A DNA stretch of 64,000 nt from Selenomonas sputigena (lineage in GTDB: Bacteria; Bacillota; Negativicutes; Selenomonadales; Selenomonadaceae): contig NZ_CP110383.1 of NCBI RefSeq assembly GCF_026015965.1, forward strand, positions 1,615,501-1,679,500. The letters are read 5' to 3'. Shown piece after piece: positions 26,004-33,475 of the stretch (its first letter is position 1; every line of letters begins with the position of its first letter). Below the pieces are notes generated by a model. It did no database searches, was not told the DNA's origin, and worked only from the letters and a program-made list of their open reading frames with translations. Made by a program: the position numbers and the translations under genes.

Positions 26004-26174
26004 TTTCTCCATCTCCTTTGAATGTCTTCCCTGTGAAACGCCGTTGCGAGCCATAAAGATTAAAATAACCTAGCTTATACTTCGACATCCCATTAGAAGT
26101 TCCCCACTAAAAATTAAAATTTAATAAAAATTTTAATTTGCAGCAATTTTTCACAACAGCACCCCTGCCAATGT
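26004..26174. other. AT-rich upstream region of the autotransporter gene
   Basis: It contains a near-perfect AT palindrome at about 26115-26150 (AATTAAAATT...AATTTTAATT) that could bind a regulator or serve as an UP-like element. No gene seen. Confidence 0.5.
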
Positions 26175-26226
26175 ACACAAACGCCCGTACATGCAACATT
26201 TATGTCACATGTACGGGCGTTTGTGT
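26175..26226. terminator. 19-bp perfect hairpin between the autotransporter gene and nrfA
   Basis: ACACAAACGCCCGTACATG (26175-26193) and its exact complement (26208-26226). A TTTT follows on the plus strand, but there is no T-run in the direction in which nrfA is read, so its role as the nrfA terminator is uncertain. It might instead protect the nrf mRNA 3' end. Confidence 0.6.
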
Positions 26227-26266
26227 TTTGGGAGCAAGGCCCCCTTCTCACTTCACAAGCAATTCA

Positions 26267-27616
26267 TCAGAGATGATCAAACGGCTTGTCCGGCAGATTG
26301 TCCATCGGGAACGCGCCGCGCGTGGCGGCATTTGCGGCTTCGATCGCCTGATGTGCGAGGTCGATCGAGAGGCCGAGCGTCCTCATGCACTGGTCGGGAT
26401 TGTGGAAGCCGACGCCGTTTTCGGCTTCGACGTAGTCCCAATACCACTGCGCTTCGCGAATCAGCTCACGCGCGGGAGCGAGCTGCTCGTCCGTCGCGCC
26501 GGCTTCTGCCGCCGCCTTGATGGCGAGATGCGCCTTGGCGCACGTGATGCCCGCCGTCCTCTGCAGCTTGAAGGTGTTGTCGTGGATCGTCTTGACGCGT
26601 GCGATGAGCACTTCCTTGCTTTCATCGTGGCACTTGAGGCATGCGTCCTCGACGTACTTCAACGGGCTGGAAATATAGTGCGACGTGTACTTCTGCCCAT
26701 TCTTGCGCATGTACGGCATGTGGCAGTCGATGCAGGTGACGCCCGCGTCCGCATGGACGCTCGTCTTCCAGACATCGTAGTCGGGATGCTGCGCCTTGAG
26801 CATCATCGCGCCCGAGTCGGGATGCTTCCAGTCGCCCTTGAAGCCGCCCGGCAGATCGGTGCGCTTGTAGTACTCGTACATCTGCTCCGCTGTGTAGCCG
26901 TTGTCACGCGGGAACACGACGCGGCCCTTCTTGCCCTGCTCGAAGTAATACTCCGTATGGCACTGGCCGCAGACGAGGGCGCGCTTGTCGTTGTCGCTGA
27001 GCTCGTCCCATGTCTTGCCCCAGTTGCGCTCAAGATCTTCGATCTGCGCAGGAATGACGAGACGCAGCTTCATCGTCTTGACGTCGTGGCACGTCGCGCA
27101 GGCGATCGAAGCGTCGTTCGGCACTTGATCGGCAAGCTCCTTGAAATCCTTCAGCGTGTAGTCCCAGCCCATCGTGTCGAAAAAAACGTCTTTCGTATAG
27201 GCGCTCTTACAGGTGATGCAAGAGCCCGACTGATTGACCTTGGTCGTGCGCAGCGAGTTCTTGACGTCCTCAAGCGCGTAGACATGGCCGCGGTCATCGT
27301 CATACTGCAGGGAAAAGGCATAGCCCTTCCAGTTTTCGATCATCTCGGGTTCGTCCATGAGCCTCGAATGGACGCCAGAACTGCCGTAGCCCGTCGGGGT
27401 CGGCGAATCGCTCGCCGTCATCTGATACGATTCGTATTCGAGCGGATATGCCTCCTTGAAGGCTTCCATGCCGAGATGGGCATTGTTCTCCGTCGGTATC
27501 TGAGCGAGCTTGACGGAACTCGATGGCTGGGCGATGCCGATGCGCACGATGACGAAACCGAAGAACGCAACGCAGACGACGATGACGCCCAGCAAACACT
27601 TTTGCAGCTTACTCAA
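26267..27616 (-). CDS. nrfA: Cytochrome c nitrite reductase, catalytic subunit
   Basis: 449 aa. Reduces nitrite to ammonium with six electrons on the outside of the inner membrane. Five haem sites: the catalytic CITCK (Lys-ligated), then CATCH, CGQCH, CIDCH and CLKCH. An N-terminal hydrophobic signal/anchor (LLGVIVVCVAFFGFVIV) is followed by the mature domain. Translation starts at TTG 27616, 7 nt after AGGAGGG, overlapping the last codons of nrfH by 8 nt. It is the last gene of the ccm-nrf operon. Confidence 0.97.
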   Translation of the reverse strand: MSKLQKCLLGVIVVCVAFFGFVIVRIGIAQPSSSVKLAQIPTENNAHLGMEAFKEAYPLEYESYQMTASDSPTPTGYGSSGVHSRLMDEPEMIENWKGYAFSLQYDDDRGHVYALEDVKNSLRTTKVNQSGSCITCKSAYTKDVFFDTMGWDYTLKDFKELADQVPNDASIACATCHDVKTMKLRLVIPAQIEDLERNWGKTWDELSDNDKRALVCGQCHTEYYFEQGKKGRVVFPRDNGYTAEQMYEYYKRTDLPGGFKGDWKHPDSGAMMLKAQHPDYDVWKTSVHADAGVTCIDCHMPYMRKNGQKYTSHYISSPLKYVEDACLKCHDESKEVLIARVKTIHDNTFKLQRTAGITCAKAHLAIKAAAEAGATDEQLAPARELIREAQWYWDYVEAENGVGFHNPDQCMRTLGLSIDLAHQAIEAANAATRGAFPMDNLPDKPFDHL

Positions 27617-28088
27617 CTTTGATCCCTCCTTCCAGGTGATTGGAGCCATGTGCCACACTCCTGTGGCACTTCAGGCAATCGGTATTGGCGTCCATCGGAC
27701 CTGCGTGGACGACTGCCATCGTCGCGCTGTGGCAGCGCAGGCAGTTGCCGTTCACGATCTTTTCTGCGTCTTCCGAGATGCGGATCTTGGCAGGATAGTC
27801 GCGCTTCAGCTCGTGGTAAACGTCGATCATGCCGCTTCGTCCCTTCTCGACGAAGTACGCCGTCATGCTGTCGTGCGGCAGGTGGCAGTCCACGCACTCG
27901 CGCTCCCGGTGCGACGATTCCATGAACGTCGCCTTCTCCATCTTCATCGCATGGCACTGTCCACAAAATGTGGGAGAGCCGGAAAACGACAGCCCCGCCG
28001 AAGTGCAGACGGAAAAGATGACGCCTGCGGCGAAGCCTCCGATGATGCACTTCAGCGTGTTCTTCTGAAAGAATTCCTTTGCTTCCAA
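27609..28088 (-). CDS. nrfH: NrfH tetraheme quinol dehydrogenase
   Basis: 159 aa, NapC/NirT family. One N-terminal membrane helix (IIGGFAAGVIFSVCTSAGL) and four haem motifs: CGQCH (with the downstream Met of the NrfH haem 1 site), CVDCH, CLRCH and CLKCH. It takes electrons from menaquinol and passes them to NrfA. It overlaps nrfA by 8 nt and follows ccmF by 54 nt. Confidence 0.96.
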   Translation of the reverse strand: MEAKEFFQKNTLKCIIGGFAAGVIFSVCTSAGLSFSGSPTFCGQCHAMKMEKATFMESSHRERECVDCHLPHDSMTAYFVEKGRSGMIDVYHELKRDYPAKIRISEDAEKIVNGNCLRCHSATMAVVHAGPMDANTDCLKCHRSVAHGSNHLEGGIKVE

Positions 28089-28142
28089 TCCCCTTCCCTC
28101 CTTTCCATAAACAAAGGGGTTCGTCTCCTCAAAAATATATGC

Positions 28143-30239
28143 CTAGCATCTCCTCCTTAGGGCGCACGATGTGCCGAAAAAGGTGAATGCCGCACCGAGC
28201 CACAGAAGCCAGAGCAGTGGCTTGTTGCTGACGGACGCCGTCAGCGGCAGCCGTGCTTCCTCCTCGATTGCCGGCAGTATTTGCAGCATGATGCTCTTCT
28301 TGTCCTCGGAGATGCCCAAGAGGCGCAATCGCCTCTTGCCATTGAGAACGGCAAAGGATTCCGTCGCCGCCTTCATGCCTGCAGCCGTCAAACTGACTTC
28401 GGCGAGGTCGACGGTCTCGCCGTCAGTGACGGCGATGTCCGCGAGAAAGAGGCGGCGGCCCTCATCATCGGGCTCTTCTTCCACGACATGCTCCAGACGG
28501 TAGGCTACATCCCCCTCCAAAATGGCCTTGCCGCGCTGCAGCACGATCTCGTGACCGACGGCAGCAGGCGAGGGAGCAATGTAGATGTCGCCCGCCGCGC
28601 CGTGCGCGATAGCAGGCTCTCTCGCCGCATCCTCGCCGCTCGCACTGAGTTTCGTCAAGGCGCGCACTTCCTCGCCGTCGACGCGGAACACATACTCCTT
28701 CTCCCTGCGGCTTTCAGAAAGATCCATGCCCTCGTAGAGAATCGAGTTTCTGCCGAAGGACTGCGGCTCATCCGGCACAAACTCAAGTGTCGTGCTCGTT
28801 CCCGCCGCGGCGAGCGCTATCGTAAAAAGAGCCAGAGCCGCGCCCGCGTGTGCGACGGCTGCGGCAAGGCGAAGTGCACCGCCGCGCCAGGCGAGAACAC
28901 TCGCGAAGACGGCGGCAGCCGCAGCGCCCGCGAGGACGAGCGAGGAGACTTCTCGGACGCCTGCGAGTCCTGCCGCCGCCGCACCCGCGAATATAGCACC
29001 GATGAGAGCCTTTGGCAGCGATGCCTGACCCTCGCCATAGTGCAGCAAGGAGCCAACTGCCATCGCAAGCAGCATACAGATGGCGAGCGGCAGGCTCGTC
29101 TTGACGTAGAAGCCCGTGTCGACGGCGGCGGAATCGCCGCCAAGCCCTGTGAGAAGCGGCATCGACATGCCGATGAATACGATGATGGCGAGAAAGGTCA
29201 GGGCAAGACAGCCGAGCAAGAGGAAGAATTCGCGGCTTCGATGCACCGGGTACGGGGAGCCTTTGGGGAACTTTCCCGCACGCCAGACGAGAAGCGAAAG
29301 CCCCGCCAGCGCTACGATCGCATCGACGGCGACGAGCCAGAGGCCGACGCCCGTGCCGCTGAAAGAATGCACGGAGAAGTCGCCCAAAAGGCCGCTTCGC
29401 GCGAGGAACGTGCCGTAGAGCGCAAGCGCATAGGAGAAGATAGCAGAAAGGTGAGCGAGTGCGAGATTCGTCGGGCGCACGCGAGCGGCAGAGAGCAGGT
29501 GGACGAGGACGCCCGCCGCGAGCCACGGCACGAGCGAAGAGTTCTCCACGGGATCCCAGCCCCACCAACCACCCCAGCCGAGCACCTTGTACGCCCAGAA
29601 AGCGCCGACGAAGATACCCGCGCCGAGGAGCGCCCATGCAGCGAGCGCCCAGCTTCGCGCAAGCGCGAGCCACGCCGTGCTGTCCGCCTTTTCAGATAGC
29701 AGCGCCCCCAAGGACGCCGCATACGGCACGGCGAGCAGCGCGTAGCCAAAGAACACGAGCGGCGGATGAATTGCCATCCATGGGTCTTGCAGGAGCGGAT
29801 TCATTCCCGCACCGTCAGCAGGCGTATAGCCCTCCGTCACAGCAAACGGACTGTAGAAGAGGACGAGCGCCGCCAAAAGAGCCTGCAGAAAGAAGAACAC
29901 GGCCTGACCTGCATTCCCGAGCCGTGCGCGAAGGGCAAGCGCCGCGCCCGCCGCCGCATGGAAGAAAAGCCACAAGAGGAATGAGCCTTGCTGCCCTGCC
30001 CAGAAGGCAGAAACCTTGTAGACGAGCGGCAGATCGAGCGAGGAATAGCTCCACACATAGTCGATGTCGAAGCGATCGTGCAGAATCAGCCAGAAGAGCC
30101 ATGCGCTCGCCAAGGCCGCCGCGAAGAAGGAGGCGAGTGCGAGCGCCTTGCCCGCCGCCGCCTTTCCGCGCCCCCACGAAACTGCCGCCGCCAGCGCAAA
30201 GATGAGCGAGAGTACGAGGAATGCCGTGCCGGCTGTCAT
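28143..30239 (-). CDS. ccmF: Cytochrome c haem lyase subunit CcmF
   Basis: 698 aa with about 14 membrane helices and the tryptophan-rich haem-handling motif WGGWWGWDPVENSSLVPWL. It joins haem delivered by CcmE to apocytochrome c outside the membrane. Its ATG overlaps the ccmE stop (ATGA). The large soluble C-terminal loop (about residues 510-660) is typical. CcmH, the usual partner, is not in the operon. Confidence 0.95.
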   Translation of the reverse strand: MTAGTAFLVLSLIFALAAAVSWGRGKAAAGKALALASFFAAALASAWLFWLILHDRFDIDYVWSYSSLDLPLVYKVSAFWAGQQGSFLLWLFFHAAAGAALALRARLGNAGQAVFFFLQALLAALVLFYSPFAVTEGYTPADGAGMNPLLQDPWMAIHPPLVFFGYALLAVPYAASLGALLSEKADSTAWLALARSWALAAWALLGAGIFVGAFWAYKVLGWGGWWGWDPVENSSLVPWLAAGVLVHLLSAARVRPTNLALAHLSAIFSYALALYGTFLARSGLLGDFSVHSFSGTGVGLWLVAVDAIVALAGLSLLVWRAGKFPKGSPYPVHRSREFFLLLGCLALTFLAIIVFIGMSMPLLTGLGGDSAAVDTGFYVKTSLPLAICMLLAMAVGSLLHYGEGQASLPKALIGAIFAGAAAAGLAGVREVSSLVLAGAAAAAVFASVLAWRGGALRLAAAVAHAGAALALFTIALAAAGTSTTLEFVPDEPQSFGRNSILYEGMDLSESRREKEYVFRVDGEEVRALTKLSASGEDAAREPAIAHGAAGDIYIAPSPAAVGHEIVLQRGKAILEGDVAYRLEHVVEEEPDDEGRRLFLADIAVTDGETVDLAEVSLTAAGMKAATESFAVLNGKRRLRLLGISEDKKSIMLQILPAIEEEARLPLTASVSNKPLLWLLWLGAAFTFFGTSCALRRRC

Positions 30240-30610
30240 AATGAACCGCCTTTCATCTTTTCATACTTCGACGGACACTTGATGAGCAGCCGATCCGCCT
30301 CGAACGCGCCGTCCTTGTACGAGCCGACGGCAACGATGTGATGCGCCGAGCGGAATTGGTCAGGCTCCGTGCCGTGATAATGCACTTCCATCTTTTCTCC
30401 CGATTCATCGACGAGTCCGAAGACGAAATTCTTCCCCTTCTGTGCGGGTGCCGGAGCATCCGGATCGAGAAGCCCCTTGACCTGCACGGAGCCGTGCGCC
30501 GACCGCGCCTCGGCGATGTCGACATAGGGCGTGATGCTGTCGGCGAACGCCCAGCCCGCATAGAGGACGAAGAGGGCGATGAGTCCGAAGAGCACATACG
30601 ATTTTTTCAT
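30236..30610 (-). CDS. ccmE: Haem chaperone CcmE, CxxxY variant
   Basis: 124 aa. N-terminal membrane anchor (SYVLFGLIALFVLYAGWAFA), then an OB-fold (VQVKGLLDPDA; EKMEVHYHGTEPDQF). The haem-attachment segment is LLIKCPSKYE. The residue that binds haem covalently is Cys in a CxxxY motif rather than the common His of HxxxY; the codon is TGT. This variant defines the 'System I*' type of Ccm machinery known from some archaea and sulfate reducers. It lies between ccmC (3 nt gap) and ccmF (overlap). Confidence 0.94.
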   Translation of the reverse strand: MKKSYVLFGLIALFVLYAGWAFADSITPYVDIAEARSAHGSVQVKGLLDPDAPAPAQKGKNFVFGLVDESGEKMEVHYHGTEPDQFRSAHHIVAVGSYKDGAFEADRLLIKCPSKYEKMKGGSL

Positions 30611-30613
30611 GCG

Positions 30614-31231
30614 TCAGTCCTCCTTGACAGACCGAAAGAGCAGTGCGAAATAGAGCAAGGTCGCGTCGACAAGGCCGAGCGCGAGCACGCCGATCATCAA
30701 CGGCTCCATCGCCACATGTGCGCCGCTATTCAGAAGAGGCTCGGGATGCAGCGAGAAGTAGAGGCGCGGCAAAAGGAAGACGAGGAACGGCACGGTCAGA
30801 AAGGAAAAGAGCGAGTAGACCGCCGAGACGAGCGCGCGCCCACGGTTTTCGGGCACAGCCGAGCGCAGCGTGAGATATGCGCCGTAGATAAGGATGAGTA
30901 CGAAGATCGTCGTCTGGCGCGGATCCCAATTCCACCATGCGCCCCACGAAAGGCGGCTGAAGAGCGCGCCCGTCGCCGTGGCGAAGATCACGAAGAAGAA
31001 GCCGAGCTTTGCCGAGCGTGCGCTCAAGGCGTCGAAGCGTTCCCTTCGGCATCGCAGGAAGCGAAGCGCCCACCACGCGCTCAGAAGAAAGGCGAGAACC
31101 GAGACCCACGCCGCCGGGACATGGAAGAAGACGAGGCGCACATAGTCGCCTAGGCCTTCTGCGGGCGGCACGAGGAAGAACACAGCGGCGAAGAGCGCTG
31201 CTGTCAGCACGATGATGAGGACGCGAAGCAT
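30614..31231 (-). CDS. ccmC: Haem exporter/handling protein CcmC
   Basis: 205 aa, six membrane helices. The WWD motif reads WGAWWNWDPRQT. The two haem-ligand His sites are in VFFHVPAAW and SGAHVAMEPL. It loads haem onto CcmE. Start ATG 31231. Confidence 0.95.
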   Translation of the reverse strand: MLRVLIIVLTAALFAAVFFLVPPAEGLGDYVRLVFFHVPAAWVSVLAFLLSAWWALRFLRCRRERFDALSARSAKLGFFFVIFATATGALFSRLSWGAWWNWDPRQTTIFVLILIYGAYLTLRSAVPENRGRALVSAVYSLFSFLTVPFLVFLLPRLYFSLHPEPLLNSGAHVAMEPLMIGVLALGLVDATLLYFALLFRSVKED

Positions 31232-31285
31232 AGATTCACCCCTTGTTCTTGAAAGAATCGGCGAGCATTCTTTTTCGCCGCCGTT

Positions 31286-31966
31286 TCAGATTTCCTGCCA
31301 TACGAAGTCGAAGAGCCACGAGGCGCCGAGCGTCAGGATCATGTCGTAGAGCGCCATCGCACCGAGCAGGGAAGAGGACGGCAGGAGGGAGCTGAAAAGC
31401 TCTCCCGTGAGATTGAGCGCGGGCAGGAACACGGGCAAAACGACGGGCAGCAGCAGCACGGAAAACAGTCCGCTCTTCGCGCCCGCCCCGACCGTCAGCG
31501 CCGAGACGATGACGCCCGCCGCCGCCAAACCCCAGATGCCCAAGAATACGACGAGGAGAAAGACCAGGGCGGCGAAGAAGTCCGCCAGCGAAAAGCCGAG
31601 AAAGACTTGAAAGAGCGCTAGGTCAAAGACGGCGAGCGCCGTGAGCATGAAGAGCGTGTAGCAGAATTTGCCGACGAACACCGCCTGCGCTCCGGCATAG
31701 ATGCGCAGGGCGAGCAGCGTGCCGCTCGCCGCCTCCTCGTAGAACGCCCGGCCGACGCCCGCCTCCGCCGAGAAAAACAGCACGACCCACAAGAGTCCCG
31801 CCGCTACCTGCGGCTCAGGCGGCGCACAACGAAGCGCAAAGGAAAGCGCCGCGATCGCCGTCAACGAAAACATGAACATCGCCGCCCAGGAGGAGCGGCT
31901 GCGCATGGCACAGGCGACCTCCCTACGAAAGATGAGCCGCGCCCCCTGCAATGCAGATCCTTGCAT
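31286..31966 (-). CDS. ccmB: Haem ABC exporter permease CcmB
   Basis: 226 aa, six membrane helices. It begins MQGSALQGARLIFRREVACA, as CcmB proteins do. With CcmA it forms the ABC transporter that releases holo-CcmE. The ATG at 31966 follows GGAGGTG and lies inside the end of ccmA (44-nt overlap); the longer frame upstream is ccmA shadow. Confidence 0.92.
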   Translation of the reverse strand: MQGSALQGARLIFRREVACAMRSRSSWAAMFMFSLTAIAALSFALRCAPPEPQVAAGLLWVVLFFSAEAGVGRAFYEEAASGTLLALRIYAGAQAVFVGKFCYTLFMLTALAVFDLALFQVFLGFSLADFFAALVFLLVVFLGIWGLAAAGVIVSALTVGAGAKSGLFSVLLLPVVLPVFLPALNLTGELFSSLLPSSSLLGAMALYDMILTLGASWLFDFVWQEI

Positions 31967-32576
31967 CGGCAGCCACCTCCTCTTTTTGCTCGTTCGTCGC
32001 CCAGAGCACGAGCCGGCCTTCTGCCGCCGCTTCGCGTGCGAGCGAGGCGAGGAGCGTGCGCCCTTCCTCATCGAGGTTCGCGCCAGGCTCGTCGAGCAGC
32101 CAGAAGGGCGCATCCGCGCCGAGCAGCACGGCGAGCTTCAGACGCTGGCGCATGCCCGTCGAGAAGCTTGCCGTCTGCATCCGCCAGGCCTCTGCCCCCT
32201 TGAGTCCCACGCGCGCGAGGAGCGTCCGCCGCGCCGCATCGGAAAGCGCAATGCCGCGCAGTCCAAGGAAGAAGTCGAGGTTCTCCGCCGCCGTCAGCAG
32301 CGGGTAGAGCGAAAGCTCGGGCGAGAGATAGGCGAGATTCGCCTGCCACATCGCTCCCTCGGCCTCTCCCGCCGCCGTCCGCAGCGCGACACGCCCTTTT
32401 GTCGGACGCAGAAGCCCCGCCGCCAGGCGCAGGAGCGTGGACTTGCCGCTGCCGTTCGCCCCGCGCACGCTGGCGACGATGCCGCCCGCAAGCTCAAAGG
32501 AAAGTCCCCGAAGTACGCTACGACCCGCGAAGGATATGCCCGCATCCTCGAAGGAAAGCGTCAAGGATTTTTCCAA
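31923..32576 (-). CDS. ccmA: Haem ABC exporter ATPase CcmA
   Basis: About 217 aa. Walker A GANGSGKSTLLRL, signature FSTGMRQRLKLA and Walker B FWLLDEPGANLDEEG. The start is taken at TTG 32576 after AAGGAGAG, giving MEKSLTLSFED; a GTG at 32597 is possible. It is the first gene of the ccm-nrf operon. Confidence 0.93.
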   Translation of the reverse strand: MEKSLTLSFEDAGISFAGRSVLRGLSFELAGGIVASVRGANGSGKSTLLRLAAGLLRPTKGRVALRTAAGEAEGAMWQANLAYLSPELSLYPLLTAAENLDFFLGLRGIALSDAARRTLLARVGLKGAEAWRMQTASFSTGMRQRLKLAVLLGADAPFWLLDEPGANLDEEGRTLLASLAREAAAEGRLVLWATNEQKEEVAADARICIAGGAAHLS

Positions 32577-32634
32577 CGGCAGCACTCTCCTTCGCACTTC
32601 GTCACAATAAGAAATGTTATCGATTTAATTTATC

Positions 32635-32661
32635 TTATGATATGAATATATTATATCATAA
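32635..32661 (-). promoter_or_regulatory. Inverted repeat over the ccm-nrf promoter
   Basis: TTATGATAT (32635-32643) and ATATCATAA (32653-32661) form a perfect 9-bp inverted repeat with a 9-nt spacer. On the minus strand it contains TATAAT, the probable -10 box of the operon, about 75 nt before ccmA. A repressor bound there would control nitrite respiration. Confidence 0.6.
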
Positions 32662-32709
32662 TTTTTTCCATACGCTAGCAATTTTTTATGATTCTTTATG
32701 ATTTTGTAT

Positions 32710-32775
32710 CAAAAAACCGCACTCTTGAAACAAATGCATCGCCGAAGCTTATGCAAATTATTTCAAGAATGCGGT
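32710..32775 (-). terminator. Terminator after the yoeB-like gene
   Basis: ACCGCACTCTTGAAA (from 32716) pairs with TTTCAAGAATGCGGT (to 32775), with one mismatch and a structured loop. A six-T run follows on the minus strand. Confidence 0.8.
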
Positions 32776-32779
32776 ATTG

Positions 32780-33037
32780 TCAATCGTAGTGACCTTTACA
32801 GGACAAAATCTCCAACGAATCTCGCGACACCCGATAAAGCAGACGGTTCTTCTCGTCAATTCTCCGACTCCAAAAGCCGCTCAACTCTCCTCTGAGCGGC
32901 TCAGGCTTGCCGAGTCCCTCGAACGGGTGACGTTCGACATCCTTAAGCAGCAGGTTGATCCGTTTCAAGGTTTTCTTGTCCTGCATCTGCCAAGCAATGT
33001 ACTCTTCCCACGCATCGTCCGACCAGACCTTATTCAT
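32780..33037 (-). CDS. YoeB/Txe-family mRNA interferase toxin
   Basis: 85 aa. Typical Txe/YoeB sequence: WSDDAWEEYIAWQMQDKKTL, GKPEPLRGELSGFWSRRIDE and NRLLYRV, ending with His-Tyr near the C-terminus (SCKGHYD). These toxins cut mRNA at the ribosome A site. The ATG overlaps the antitoxin gene by 8 nt. Confidence 0.92.
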   Translation of the reverse strand: MNKVWSDDAWEEYIAWQMQDKKTLKRINLLLKDVERHPFEGLGKPEPLRGELSGFWSRRIDEKNRLLYRVSRDSLEILSCKGHYD

Positions 33038-33305
33038 CGTCTGCAACCTCGATCAAATCGTGCTGCACGCCTTTTCCAGCATCAAGCTGCGCAATGCCGC
33101 GACGCAAACGTGCCAGGCTCTTCTCCGAATAGAGCGAATCCGTCAGAGGAGCGGCTCTCAGTTCAAACGGAATCCTGCGCTCCCGCGCGACGCGCCGCGC
33201 AAAGATCAAGATAGCGGAAGGCGCAGAAAGTCCGATATCCGCACACACTTCTTCAAAATTCGATTTCAAATCATCGTCCATGGATACAACAATATCCTGT
33301 GCCAT
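33030..33305 (-). CDS. RelB/DinJ-family antitoxin
   Basis: 91 aa with an N-terminal ribbon-helix-helix (DIVVSMDDDLKSNFEEVCAD, then SAPSAILIFARRVARERRIP). It would dimerise on its own promoter and neutralise the adjacent YoeB-like toxin. The ATG at 33305 follows GGAGGTG by 6 nt. RelB with YoeB is a mixed but known pairing. Confidence 0.9.
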   Translation of the reverse strand: MAQDIVVSMDDDLKSNFEEVCADIGLSAPSAILIFARRVARERRIPFELRAAPLTDSLYSEKSLARLRRGIAQLDAGKGVQHDLIEVADDE

Positions 33306-33475
33306 TCGACGCACCTCCATAAGCTTTATTTCTTTCATTATATACCATTGCCAATGAATCCTCAAACGAAATTCCTCGCGAATTCTGCGGCTGAGAACTG
33401 GACGCAGATGCGTTTCACGCTTATAATATAGGGAAAGACGGATTACATATCGGTTAAAGACGAGGACGATGCTTT

